A stretch of 59,963 nucleotides of DNA from Anaerolineae bacterium (GCA_003141675.1 PLND01000051.1:8374-68336); one strand, 5' to 3'. Counted from the stretch's first letter, positions 8,901 to 16,699 are shown. Made by a program: numbers and translations. Notes: generated by a model from the letters alone, not told the origin.

Positions 8901-9107
8901 GAGGCGCAAGGCTTCGATCGCCGTAGTTCCATTGCCGCCGAAGGGATCGAGGACGACGTCGCCCTCCTTGGTATACGCACGGATGAGTTCCGCGACGACC
9001 GCGGGTGCTAAGTTGCCGCCCCGGGGATGCATGGCGTGGATTGGACCGGCGCCGGCGTTCGGTGCGGTTGGAATTCCCGTATCGATATGCCGGACGTTTT
9101 GTCTCAT
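5970..9107 (-). CDS. DNA-methylase-like / PyrK fusion (1045 aa)
   Basis: One uninterrupted frame encodes two normally separate proteins. Residues about 1-450 resemble Zn-ribbon DNA (adenine/cytosine-N4) methylases: HAMHPRGGNLAP near 25, SAM motif I DPFGGNGTT at 54-62, a C-x2-C...C-x-C ribbon at 121-149, and motif IV as TEPPF at 340-344, where DPPY/F is usual. Residues about 450-723 are unrecognised, with GKKEIRIASYLE and a Trp/Cys-rich end. Residues 724-1045 are a complete dihydroorotate dehydrogenase electron-transfer subunit: FAD motif RRPLSIH (about 782), GGIGVAPL (866), ACGPEGM (974), and 2Fe-2S cysteines C1005, C1010, C1013, C1030. No ATG lies near the junction; a TTG codon at residue 718 (6956-6954) with GGAAACGA upstream could allow separate PyrK translation. 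pyrD follows with a 13-base overlap. The ATG at 9107 has GGGAAGG upstream. Confidence 0.85.
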   Translation of the reverse strand: MRQNVRHIDTGIPTAPNAGAGPIHAMHPRGGNLAPAVVAELIRAYTKEGDVVLDPFGGNGTTAIEALRLGRRAVTTDPNPLASFFTQVVFTPASLPRLEWAFQDLREQCQDVISELFATACPKCGKKGVVNFLHRENGKLVRLDYSCSCSPGRLRKKPDAGDRRVEAENADADIPFWHPASLPLPADLAANINYPADFLRRRTVAALSIILNSINNITEPAVRDVMKLAFASALAACHCPGPLAPPGTAIGGSLSKGKRLGGRRGLQKCVVSNPWDTFSENFRRVYEGKKESNAILRNATIGYGYGELESHQANVVILGKSAEDALIYELPESSIDYVLTEPPFEFFENDIFLPAIQAAWLKMEFDHNREIVIAPEHGRSVEQYRERMLVVLHGLHRVAKEGSYAHLFCANSGATFFPEFLGLLEAAGLPSEQIHYQPVAGGKSSRTGGGYLVRVPVNKKQTITAMEVPKASLHKKAANTARELLGIYGKKITADKILRSFYQRLDKQEIAALQKSSMDEILLQAVASFAQYRNGRLIVRKGKGVVAGRIDIPLNWRRIVLDAESLSAGGPSDAAAARRLAAQRLGRDGLTVEDVDAIGQNLRSAEILRHRRTRTAALLRDWGKAFGYSARFSQNAPAEVTWKTSAKRSVGFTLGKKEIRIASYLENGTASEWGDISYLDLERCLCEWRHKHPAPGADLKGQLASFDNFPELETTDPLKKSSRLRDLELRIVQNRRICEGHFLIELELPANAQLDFLPGQFFHLLCDPDAGKPRAYPLTLRRPLSIHRAEYPRFHRAALAHAEELPDEMRQAIVRHPARVDFLYRVVGEGTDILSRARKGAVLRAIGPCGNGFSVCASHTAVIVSGGIGVAPLAALAERLREHGKEVLIYLGAVRKEMLNLAVGASGRGMDIDNSGGDQELYDAIQSEFDEIGARVLTVCTDDGSLGEKGLVTEMLEQGLRDGCVPRESVCLYACGPEGMLRKVAEIAARNSLDCQVSLETRMACGVGACYSCTTRVIGPDGKVYRKRVCREGPVFPARDIQWKD

Positions 9108-9835
9108 AGCGTATGCCTTCCCGCTTCCTGGGCGCGATGCGCTATCTTCATCCTGCAGAAAAACGAAAGGAAGACGGTATTAAGTGAATCGGTAATCCAT
9201 AGGATTGTTGTTTTGTATTGTGAGGGGGACATTCCGAGTTCGGACATGTCAGAGGTCAAAAATCCCAAATCGTATTTCCCGCACCGGCAAACCCAAACGG
9301 AATTTTATCTAAAATGATTATATCAGTTTAATCCACGGGGCCCCCGCGGGCTTGGCGGAGAACTTTTTTACAAACCTGCATGAATTTCTCCTTTGCCCAA
9401 CACTGGATTGGGTCGGCAGGGGGCGAGGAAATCCATCATGTTAGCCCTGACGATAATGTTCGGATACCTTTCATCGGTCGGTTTTCTCAGAAGTCGCATC
9501 GAAAAAAGAACGGATCTCATCCATGATCGTCCGCTATCACCAGCCTTCGGATAAATAGCGAGACGATCGGATAGAGTCTATTGCCAATCCTTTTACAGCA
9601 TCCGGTCTGTTCAAAACGCGAAGAACGTTAGCGGATACTGAGGATTGCTTTGTAAGGTCGAGCGCCGGAGTGAAAGAATTACAGCGATCCCACCCGCAGG
9701 ATTTTATAAATGCATCCAGCCGGCTGATGGTGACCACAAACTGGAAAGATCCACCCAGTGGATGCTTTCTCCCCGTATCCTCCATGGACTTGGAGTGGTT
9801 AAAAAACCTTTAAAAGTGGCACAAACCTTGCCCCA
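9108..9835. other. 728-base intergenic region, nothing firmly recognised
   Basis: Lies between the methylase-PyrK start and the LexA-like promoter. It is lower in GC than its flanks. Two short opposing open frames (9537-9785 minus, 9645-9839 plus) overlap each other and have no domain or ribosome-binding support. A TATAAT on the minus strand at 9322-9317 has no good -35 but could contribute to transcription of the fusion gene. Confidence 0.4.
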
Positions 9836-9863
9836 TTGACAAATAGAACGCATGTTCTATAAT
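9836..9863 (+). promoter_or_regulatory. Promoter with LexA-like (GAAC-N4-GTTC) operator in the spacer
   Basis: Consensus TTGACA (9836-9841), 16-base spacer, TATAAT (9858-9863). The spacer holds the perfect palindrome AGAAC-GCAT-GTTCT (9845-9858), matching the Gram-positive LexA/DinR box GAAC-RNRY-GTTC at every defined position; this box type has also been reported for Dehalococcoides. A repressor bound here would block RNA polymerase, which suggests SOS control of the next gene. Confidence 0.7.
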
Positions 9864-9887
9864 GCTGAAAACTGTGGAGGTAGAGAG

Positions 9888-10517
9888 ATGCAAAACGCAC
9901 AAACCCAAAAACCGTTTCAATTTTCAGTAGCTTCTCTGATCCCCAATATCCGGTTTCCGGAGCGCGGCGCTTCCTTTCTTGGACTGATCGTCGGTGCCAC
10001 GGTTCTCTTTGAGGTCTTCAACTATAGCACCACCGAACACGCCCTCGGCGACGTAATGGGTGGGTTGCGGTTTTTGGAGATCCCCTGGGCGACCATACTC
10101 GCTCTGGCTTTCTGCGGCATCGATTTTGCCGGTATCGCGCGGCTGTTCTCTCCGGAGGAACGGGAGGGGAAGGAGCGCGTGGAAGGGATGTATCTTCTGG
10201 CGGCGTGGTTGCTGGCGGGTGTGATCAATGCGGCGATGACCTGGTGGGCGGTGACCGTGGCGCTTTTGGGACAGCCGAATATCGGCAACGAACTGGTTTC
10301 CCGTCAGGATCTTGTTCTTTATGTGCCCATTCTCGTGGCCGGCGCGGTCTGGCTGATCCGCATCCTGTTGATCGGGATGCTGACCATGTCGGGAGGAAAA
10401 ATCGACCAACCGGGCAAGTCTCCGGCGATTAAACAACCTCTACCCGTGCAATCTGTTCCGGTCCGGCAGGTTCCATCTTCAACCATGGTACGGCCTTTTA
10501 CCGGCGGCCGATCCTGA
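9888..10517 (+). CDS. Four-helix membrane protein under a LexA-like operator
   Basis: Unrecognised 209-residue integral membrane protein. Four hydrophobic segments are visible: about 28-48 (GASFLGLIVGATVLFEVF), 62-85 (IPWATILALAFCGI), 100-127 (LLAAWLLAGVINAAMTWWAV) and 143-168 (LYVPILVAGAVWLIRIL). The ends are short and cytosolic-looking, and the last 40 residues are rich in Pro, Val and Gln. ATG 9888 is chosen because GGAGG lies 7 bases upstream; an upstream in-frame ATG at 9852 falls inside the promoter. Its transcription starts from a very strong promoter carrying a LexA-type box, so it may be DNA-damage inducible. A membrane protein under SOS control could act in division arrest or envelope stress, but nothing in the sequence shows this. 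Confidence 0.65.
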   Translation: MQNAQTQKPFQFSVASLIPNIRFPERGASFLGLIVGATVLFEVFNYSTTEHALGDVMGGLRFLEIPWATILALAFCGIDFAGIARLFSPEEREGKERVEGMYLLAAWLLAGVINAAMTWWAVTVALLGQPNIGNELVSRQDLVLYVPILVAGAVWLIRILLIGMLTMSGGKIDQPGKSPAIKQPLPVQSVPVRQVPSSTMVRPFTGGRS

Positions 10518-10544
10518 TAAAATTCCCGCAGCCCGAATTCTCAA

Positions 10545-10585
10545 CGCCTCCCCGCACACAGGAAACGCAATAGTGCGGGGAGGCG
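10545..10585 (+). promoter_or_regulatory. 13-bp perfect hairpin burying a ribosome-binding sequence
   Basis: CGCCTCCCCGCAC (10545-10557) pairs perfectly with GTGCGGGGAGGCG (10573-10585) across a 15-base loop. The right arm contains GGGGAGG, the only good Shine-Dalgarno near the next start, TTG at 10587. No T tract follows, so translational control is at least as likely as termination. Confidence 0.55.
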
Positions 10586-10586
10586 C

Positions 10587-11264
10587 TTGAAGACGAACCG
10601 GCGCTTGGAAGGTATTTTCTTTTTCGGCAGACCCATGAGCAAGCGACGCACTCGTTTGAACCCGTATGTGATGGCCAGAATGCTTCCCCTGATGGTCGGG
10701 ATGATTATTGTGGCGGCCATCTGCACCGCGACATCCGCCGTTGGCATCGTCGGGTCGGCAGCCAAAATCTTCGTAGCCAAAGAACGGCCGGTGGCGGATC
10801 TCTTTACTCCGCAAGTCCTCGCTTGGAAGCCGCAAATAATTCGGTGGTCGGAGGCCTTCGGGCTGGATCCGAATCTGGTGGCGACGGTCATGCAGATTGA
10901 ATCCTGCGGCAACCAGCACGCAGTCTCGCCCACCGGAGCGCAAGGCCTATTCCAGGTGATGCCGTTTCATTTCGCCGAAGGAGAGGAAATGCAGGATCCC
11001 GAGACCAACGCCCGGCGCGGCCTGGCTTACCTGGCGGAATCCCTTCTGCAATCGAAAGGCGACGTCCGCCGGGCGCTGGCTGGATACAATGGCGGACACG
11101 GCATGATCGGATTGGATCCCTCGCAATGGAGTTCCGAAACCCGCCGCTACGCTTATTGGGGCGACGGTATTTTTGCAGATGCCTCCGGCGGGCGGACGGA
11201 AAGTGCCCGGTTGGAAGAATGGCTGGCGGCGGGTGGAGAAAGTCTGTGCTCTCCTGGTGGATAA
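10587..11264 (+). CDS. Membrane-anchored lytic transglycosylase (SLT domain)
   Basis: Cleaves the MurNAc-GlcNAc bond of peptidoglycan, forming 1,6-anhydro ends. The protein has up to 225 residues, with a single membrane segment at about 31-52 (ARMLPLMVGMIIVAAIC) and an extracytoplasmic SLT domain from about 85. The domain shows LDPNLVATVMQIESCGN, where the Glu of IES is the catalytic acid, SPTGAQGLFQVMP, and the ALAGYNGG motif near 170. The start is uncertain: TTG 10587 is close behind the GGGGAGG sequence that sits in a stable hairpin; ATG 10635 (MSKRRTRL) gives a more typical N-terminus but lacks a ribosome-binding site. It follows the membrane protein by 69 bases and may share its promoter, in which case wall remodelling would come under the same damage-responsive control. 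Confidence 0.85.
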   Translation: MKTNRRLEGIFFFGRPMSKRRTRLNPYVMARMLPLMVGMIIVAAICTATSAVGIVGSAAKIFVAKERPVADLFTPQVLAWKPQIIRWSEAFGLDPNLVATVMQIESCGNQHAVSPTGAQGLFQVMPFHFAEGEEMQDPETNARRGLAYLAESLLQSKGDVRRALAGYNGGHGMIGLDPSQWSSETRRYAYWGDGIFADASGGRTESARLEEWLAAGGESLCSPGG

Positions 11265-11354
11265 AATAAATACATGCGCAGCAGGGAAACGCAACCCTAG
11301 GAATTCACCAATGGAATTTCAACCCCCGATTGTCCCGCGATATGAGGAGATGCC

Positions 11355-11777
11355 ATGGAAAAGGAAGAAGCAATTCGAAAATCTCTCGAACTGGTCGAGA
11401 ACTCAAAAATCGCATTCCTGGGGACAAACGGCGACGCCGGCTATCCCCAGATCAAAGCCATGCTCGTCCCGGATCACGAAGGATTGAAACGCATCTGGTT
11501 CAGCACAAACACATCCTCCCGCCGGGTCGGCCAGATCCGGCGCGATCCAAAAGCATGCGTGTATTTTGTTGACTTGGCCGTATGGCAGGGGTTGATGCTG
11601 GTGGGGAAGATGGAATTCCTACAGGATCCGGAATCGCGGCGGCGGCTCTGGCATCCAGGCGATGAACAATATTATCCGCATGGCGTGGATGATCCGGATT
11701 ATTCCGTTTTGCGTTTCAGCGCGGAGTGGGGGAATTATTATCATGCGCTGTCAAATGTGACGTTTCCCATTGTATGA
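11355..11777 (+). CDS. Pyridoxamine 5'-phosphate oxidase-like FMN-binding protein
   Basis: A 140-residue split-barrel protein of the PNPOx-like superfamily (general stress protein 26 type). Family features are SKIAFLGTNGDAGYPQIKAM near the N-terminus, the IWFSTNTSSRRVGQIRRDPKACVYFVD core (about 48-74) and a Trp/Tyr-rich C-terminus. Members bind FMN, F420 or haem; which one cannot be told here. The protein is too short and lacks the residues of true PdxH. GAGGAG lies 6 bases before ATG. It is probably an independent gene or the last one of the unit that begins at 9888, and is convergent with the histidine kinase gene. Confidence 0.8.
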   Translation: MEKEEAIRKSLELVENSKIAFLGTNGDAGYPQIKAMLVPDHEGLKRIWFSTNTSSRRVGQIRRDPKACVYFVDLAVWQGLMLVGKMEFLQDPESRRRLWHPGDEQYYPHGVDDPDYSVLRFSAEWGNYYHALSNVTFPIV

Positions 11778-11786
11778 AAGAGGCAC

Positions 11787-11905
11787 AACGGATTTCACGG
11801 ATAGAAAAAGCGATGAATTATGGATAGATCATTTTTTCAATAATACGGCAGCTAGTTAATTAATCGGTGTAATCCGGTTCTACTCCGAGTCATCCGTGGT
11901 AAGGA
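11787..11905. repeat. Degenerate CACGGAT/ATCCGTG intergenic repeat
   Basis: Contains AACGGATTTCACGGATAG and, after an A/T-rich centre, CGGTGTAATCCGG...TCATCCGTGG in inverted orientation. The same words recur at about 1000-1030, 32757-32843 and 55800-55840. Confidence 0.5.
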
Positions 11906-11920
11906 TGTTCCCCGAAGATA

Positions 11921-13291
11921 TTATTCCTTCTTCAGCGGAAGCCAAACGGAGAACGTGGTTCCCTTTCCGGGTTCCGATGCCACCTCGATCCGGCCGTCGT
12001 GGCTCTGGGCGATCCATTGCGCGATGGAAAGCCCCAATCCGGACCCGCCGAGTGCGCTCCGGCTGCGGGATTTTTCCACCCGATAGAATCGGTCGAAGAT
12101 GTGCGGCAGTTCATCCGGCGGGATCCCCGGTCCATTATCGGAGATCGTGATGTGCACGCAATCGTCCACTACGCGCAGGGAAAGCAGAACGCGGCCTCCG
12201 GATTGAGTATATTGCAGCGCATTCACCACCAGGTTTAGCAGCAGCTGCTTCAGCCGGTCGCGGTCTCCGATGACAATCGCCTGCTCGAGGTTGCCAATGC
12301 TCACCTGCACCTTTCCCTGGGTCAGAACGATCGCCTGCTGCAGCACCTCCAGCAAGAGCGTGTCAATCACCACCGGAGTTTTGGAAAGCGGCAGATTGCC
12401 CGCCTCCGCCCGCGAGAGGAGTAATAGGTCGCCCACCAGACGGATCATCCGGTCCACTTCGGATTGCACGGCGTCGAGCGATTCCGAATCGGGGCCCATC
12501 CGGCGGATCAGATCAACATTTCCGCGGATGGAGGTGAGGGGCGTGCGCAATTCGTGGGAGACGTCGGCCAGGAACCGGGATTGGGCGGTGAAGAGCTTTT
12601 CCAGGCGCTCGAGGGTTTCGTTGAAAGCCTGGATCAATTTTCCCACCTCGCTCCCGGCGGGAACTTCGAGCGGAATGCGGCGGGAGAGATCGTCGGCCAG
12701 GGTGATCTGCAACGCGGTGGCGGTCACCGCATCGATCGGCTGCAACGCGCTGCGCACGATCCCGTTGCCGAGGAGGATGGACAACAGGACGGCCGATGCG
12801 CTTCCGATCAGAAGCACGAGCAGCAGGATGTATTGAGCTCGATCGACCACTATCAGCGGGGTACCTACTTCCAGCTGTCCGGCATACACGCTTCCAATTA
12901 AAATCGGTTTGGTCATCACGCGCAGATGAACGCCGCGGATGCGATTGTCGGTCAATTCTGGTTGCAGAATGGGAAGCGCTCGCGAGGCGAGCGGCTCGGT
13001 TACCCCCTGCAGATTGGGCGAGGAAACCAGCAGGGTGCCATAAGCGTCCCAGACCTGCACGTAAGCGTTGGAGGAGGAGAACGGGAGGGGCGCAAGGATC
13101 AGGAGTTGGAGATCTTCAACGTTTTGGATCGCTATGGAATTCCGAAGACTGTCGGCGGATTCCCCCAGCGCCTGATCGATTTGCTGGGTAAGTGTGTACT
13201 CGAGGATGAAATATATGCTGATGCCGAACAGCAGAAGCACCGTGATCAGAACGGTTGAATATCCAAGGATTAATCGCGCGCGGAGGGACAT
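11921..13291 (-). CDS. Sensor histidine kinase (HAMP, HisKA, HATPase)
   Basis: A 456-residue membrane sensor kinase. A first helix (8-31), an extracytoplasmic sensor of about 120 residues and a second helix (153-175) are followed by a HAMP linker (ALQPIDAVT onward). The dimerisation/phospho-acceptor helix has SHELRTP with His246, and the ATP-binding domain has NLVVNALQY (N box), DNGPGI, FDRFYR and GGSGLGLSI. All catalytic motifs are intact. The gene starts 5 bases after the OmpR-type regulator ends, so the two form a classic pair. The stimulus is unknown; the sensor region has no recognisable fold. It is the last gene of a five-gene minus-strand run. Confidence 0.93.
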   Translation of the reverse strand: MSLRARLILGYSTVLITVLLLFGISIYFILEYTLTQQIDQALGESADSLRNSIAIQNVEDLQLLILAPLPFSSSNAYVQVWDAYGTLLVSSPNLQGVTEPLASRALPILQPELTDNRIRGVHLRVMTKPILIGSVYAGQLEVGTPLIVVDRAQYILLLVLLIGSASAVLLSILLGNGIVRSALQPIDAVTATALQITLADDLSRRIPLEVPAGSEVGKLIQAFNETLERLEKLFTAQSRFLADVSHELRTPLTSIRGNVDLIRRMGPDSESLDAVQSEVDRMIRLVGDLLLLSRAEAGNLPLSKTPVVIDTLLLEVLQQAIVLTQGKVQVSIGNLEQAIVIGDRDRLKQLLLNLVVNALQYTQSGGRVLLSLRVVDDCVHITISDNGPGIPPDELPHIFDRFYRVEKSRSRSALGGSGLGLSIAQWIAQSHDGRIEVASEPGKGTTFSVWLPLKKE

Positions 13292-13296
13292 ACGGA

Positions 13297-13995
13297 TTAA
13301 TTATTCCCGGAGGGTTCGCTCTCTTCTCGAAGAACGTATCCCACTCCCCGCACGGTGAAGAGCAGCCTGGATTTGCTTTCCGTCTCCAATTTCTGGCGCA
13401 AATAACGGATATAGACTTCGATGATATTGCTTTCCCCGCCGAAATCATAACCCCACACGCGGTCGTAGATGGTTTCGCGGGTGAGGACTTTCCGCGGATG
13501 GCGCAGGAAGAGTTCCAGCAGATCGAATTCTTTGCTTGTCAGCTCGATCATCTTCTCCGCTCGATGGACCTGCCGGGTTCCGGTGTCCAGTTTCAAGTCG
13601 CCGAACTGCAACAGCTCTGGCTCTCCCGGTCCGGCTCGCCGGAGCAGGGCGCGGACGCGGGCCAGCAGCTCAGCCAGGGCGAACGGTTTGACCATGTAAT
13701 CATCGGCCCCGGCGTCCAGTCCCTGTACCCGGTCGGAAACAGAATCGCGCGCCGTCAGGACCAGGATCGGAAGCGAGGAGTTGGCCGTCCGCAGGCGCCG
13801 GCAAACCTCCAGCCCGTCCATGCCCGGAAGCATCAGATCGAGCACGACCAGATCCATCCGCGTTTCACGGGCCTTGGTGAGGGCGACGGCGCCGTCGGGG
13901 GCGACATCCACCTCGTATCCCTCATAGGCTAACCCGCGCCGAAGAAACGAGGCGATCTGTTCTTCGTCTTCCACTATCAAAATTTTCGGCGGCAT
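13297..13995 (-). CDS. OmpR-family response regulator
   Basis: A 232-residue DNA-binding regulator. The receiver domain (about 1-118) has acidic pocket residues in VEDEE, the phospho-acceptor Asp53 in [12 protein letters not shown], the TA motif in LVLTARD and the conserved Lys in DDYMVKPF. The winged-helix effector domain (about 130-225) shows [30 protein letters not shown] and [10 protein letters not shown]. It is co-transcribed with the kinase downstream and is preceded, 115 bases upstream, by the His-less kinase-like gene. Candidate binding sites would be direct repeats with about 11-bp period, such as those at 59839-59857; this is untested. Confidence 0.95.
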   Translation of the reverse strand: MPPKILIVEDEEQIASFLRRGLAYEGYEVDVAPDGAVALTKARETRMDLVVLDLMLPGMDGLEVCRRLRTANSSLPILVLTARDSVSDRVQGLDAGADDYMVKPFALAELLARVRALLRRAGPGEPELLQFGDLKLDTGTRQVHRAEKMIELTSKEFDLLELFLRHPRKVLTRETIYDRVWGYDFGGESNIIEVYIRYLRQKLETESKSRLLFTVRGVGYVLREESEPSGNN

Positions 13996-14110
13996 ATTTT
14001 TTGTCCCTGCGCCCTGAGTCTACGGATTTCCTTCTTCGAAAGGCCGTTCCCCGGCGGATCCTCTCGAAGCGGATCGCCGGTCGGATGAAATGAAAGGAAG
14101 GTTGCGCAAT

Positions 14111-16657
14111 CTACCCCGCGGAAGGTTGTCGGGCATCCGGCAATGGAGATCCGACCCGGACCGGCAGCAAAATGAAAAAGGTGGTCCCGTGACCGAGTTG
14201 ACTCTCCAGCCAAATGCGCCCTCCCATGGCTTCGGTGAGGGTGCGCGCCACCGCCATCCCCACGCCGGTGTCGCCCAGCCCTTCGATCAGGGGCCCTTCC
14301 GTCCGATAGAGCCGGGTGAAAACGCGGGGTTGATCCTCGGCGGCGATGCCGGGCCCGCTGTCCTTGACCGTAATTAGCATGGCCCGTTGATTTTGCACGC
14401 CCTGGGGGGAATGCGCGGTCAGGACGACTTCCTTTTCCGGCACCGTAATCAAAACCGCGTTTTGGATCAAATGGTTGAGGATTTGCTGCAGTGCATCGCG
14501 GTCGATCTCGACCGGGGGAAGATCGTCCGACACATCCAGGTGCAATACGAGATTCTTCTCGCGGACGATTTCGCTTACGCCGGTGATGGCGCTGTCGATA
14601 ATGCCGGCCACGTCCACCGGTTGCATCGGCGGAGCGGCGATCTTTTCCGGCAGCAGAAGCAGTTGCAGCAGGTCCTCGAATAGCGATTCGGTCCGCGTGA
14701 TGCTGGCGCGGATCCGGTCGAGGAATTTCCGTTGCATAGCGCCCAGTATCCCGGCGGATTCGGAGAGCAACAAATCGGTGTATCCCACCATGGAGGAGAA
14801 CGGCTGGCGGATTTCCGAGATCAGGCTGGTGACCATTCCAATATCCGCTTCGAAGCCCGGTTTTTTCCCGGTTTCCGGGGGCAGGAGCGGTTGAAGCAAA
14901 GCCGATTGCAGGTGGGCGTATTCGCTCAGGGTCTTGCGTAATTCGTTCTGGATTTTGGAGATTTCCTGCTGATAGCGATTCTCGGTTTCCTCCAGAGCCG
15001 TTCGCAATCCGGCCGCTTCGGTTTCAGCGGAGGCTTGCGCCGGGGAGGCTGCCGTGCCCGCCGCCCGGAATTGATCGAGTGCGGACTGCAGGGCGCGGTT
15101 TTCATTCTCCAGAGCCGAAGCGGCTGCGACCGTCTCGGCAAAACGCGCCGAATCGCGGCGCGAGTTTTCCAATTCCTCCCGCGTGTCCCGCAATTCCTGC
15201 TCAAGCCGGATAATCGAAGGATCCCCCAACCGCTCTCCTCCGGCTTCTCCTTCGGGCGCCAGGGCGTCCTGTTCCTTCACCAGGGAAGCCAATCCTTCGG
15301 CGCGTTGGCGTTCTTCGCGCCACGCCTCCTCGGCCTGTTGAAGTTCCGTCTCCAGGCTCATCTTCTCCGCCTGTAGGCGTTCGCTTTCCTCGGTGGCTTG
15401 GGCCAAAGTTCGCCGGTTCTTTTCCAGTTCCAGGCTCAGAGTATTGCGGGCATGAATTTGCTGGAAGGCGGCGGCGCAAGCCTCGGCGAATAGGCGCGCG
15501 GTGGATTCGTCTTCAGCGCGCCATTCCTCGCCGGAATAGGAAGCCAGCAATAAAATGCCGACGGCGGGTTCCTCGGAAAGCGCGAGGGGAACGAACAACA
15601 CCGGGCCGGCGTGGGCAAGCCCGGCCTTTTCGGCGACGGCTTGCAGGGTTGCGTCCCCCTCCGGCTTTTCCAGCCGCAGGATTTCCCGGCTACCGAGAGC
15701 GAAATGCAGTTGCGGAACGGCGTCGGATGTCAGTTGAAACGCGGGGAGCACGGCGGAACTGATCCGGTCGAAACCAGCGATGAAATCCACTCCATTCCCT
15801 TGCTCCGCGTTGGCTAGGAAGTAACTGGCTTCCACCCTCATCGCGCTGCAAATCCAGGCGGTCATCGCCTGTGGAAGATCAGGTTCCTCCAAGGTCAGGA
15901 TGAGGTCCGAAAGCGGCGGAATGGATTCGGAGGCGGCTTGTCTGGCCTGCCGGGCCTGGCTGCCCCCGCCGGTCAGGGTGGCGCCGAAAGCGGTGGAGAG
16001 CGTAAGCCGCATCGCCACGAACGGAAAGGCAAACAGGTCGAACAAACGGACCAGGCCGGGAAGATTGGTGGTGCCGTCCCCCAGCATCACTTGCAGGCTG
16101 GTTCCGGCAAGAAGGAGCAGCAGCGCCAGAACGGAAAGGCCCCATCCACCGGGGCGGCGGATCAACAAAAGCACGACCGCCGCGACAAACACGATCCAGC
16201 GGGCGGAATCCCAGATCAGGGAAAGAATATTGGCGTTGAAGGCGGTCGTGGCCGGATTGAGGGAAAGGAAGACAAACGAGAGGGCGGCGCCGACCAGCGC
16301 CAGAAGGACCGCACCGATCATTACTCCGTCGCCGGTCTTGCTCCTGCGCGGAAAGAGGAAGAACCACGCCAGCGCGAGGGCGACCAGGATTTCCAGCGCG
16401 CGGTCGCCGTTGGCTTGGAGGATCGGCAGTGAGGCTGAGTTCGAAATTGAGGGGAGCAGATCACCCACCAGGCCGATCGTTTCCAGAAGGATGATCGAAC
16501 CGGCCAGCAGCAGACCACGCTTCCATTCCCCACGGGGCTTTTTCGCCACGAGCAGGAACGCCGAAGCCAGCGCGGTGAGAAGGATCCAGGCGCGGAAAAA
16601 AATAAATCCGGGAACACCGAGTAAAAATACTTCGTAGGTGTGAAGTGACACGGCCAT
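14111..16657 (-). CDS. Multi-pass GAF/coiled-coil kinase-like protein lacking the phospho-acceptor His
   Basis: An 848-residue protein. Residues 1-225 form about seven membrane helices; 250-400 look like a GAF-type sensor; 400-590 are a long Glu/Gln-rich coiled coil; 600-848 resemble a histidine kinase core. The dimerisation helix reads SEIRQPFSS (614-622), where SHELRTPL is expected: the phosphorylated His is Ser614. The ATPase part looks intact, with the N-box-like LNHLIQNAVL, DSGPGIAAEDQPRVF and GLGDTGVGMAV. It could be a pseudokinase, a scaffold regulating the neighbouring kinase, or a phosphatase. It lies 42 bases downstream of the NACHT/HEAT gene and upstream of a regulator/kinase pair, consistent with a joint pathway. 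The ATG has GGAGG 10 bases upstream. Confidence 0.8.
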   Translation of the reverse strand: MAVSLHTYEVFLLGVPGFIFFRAWILLTALASAFLLVAKKPRGEWKRGLLLAGSIILLETIGLVGDLLPSISNSASLPILQANGDRALEILVALALAWFFLFPRRSKTGDGVMIGAVLLALVGAALSFVFLSLNPATTAFNANILSLIWDSARWIVFVAAVVLLLIRRPGGWGLSVLALLLLLAGTSLQVMLGDGTTNLPGLVRLFDLFAFPFVAMRLTLSTAFGATLTGGGSQARQARQAASESIPPLSDLILTLEEPDLPQAMTAWICSAMRVEASYFLANAEQGNGVDFIAGFDRISSAVLPAFQLTSDAVPQLHFALGSREILRLEKPEGDATLQAVAEKAGLAHAGPVLFVPLALSEEPAVGILLLASYSGEEWRAEDESTARLFAEACAAAFQQIHARNTLSLELEKNRRTLAQATEESERLQAEKMSLETELQQAEEAWREERQRAEGLASLVKEQDALAPEGEAGGERLGDPSIIRLEQELRDTREELENSRRDSARFAETVAAASALENENRALQSALDQFRAAGTAASPAQASAETEAAGLRTALEETENRYQQEISKIQNELRKTLSEYAHLQSALLQPLLPPETGKKPGFEADIGMVTSLISEIRQPFSSMVGYTDLLLSESAGILGAMQRKFLDRIRASITRTESLFEDLLQLLLLPEKIAAPPMQPVDVAGIIDSAITGVSEIVREKNLVLHLDVSDDLPPVEIDRDALQQILNHLIQNAVLITVPEKEVVLTAHSPQGVQNQRAMLITVKDSGPGIAAEDQPRVFTRLYRTEGPLIEGLGDTGVGMAVARTLTEAMGGRIWLESQLGHGTTFFILLPVRVGSPLPDARQPSAG

Positions 16658-16699
16658 ATTCAGCGCGCCTCCGCGCGGAATCCCGCGGCAGGAATTTTC

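Noticed and set aside
5970-9107. Restriction-modification system
   Set aside because: No endonuclease or specificity gene is adjacent, motif IV is altered, and the gene is embedded in the pyrimidine locus.
9537-9839. Two overlapping opposite-strand ORFs as small genes
   Set aside because: They overlap each other, lack ribosome-binding sites and show no recognisable features.
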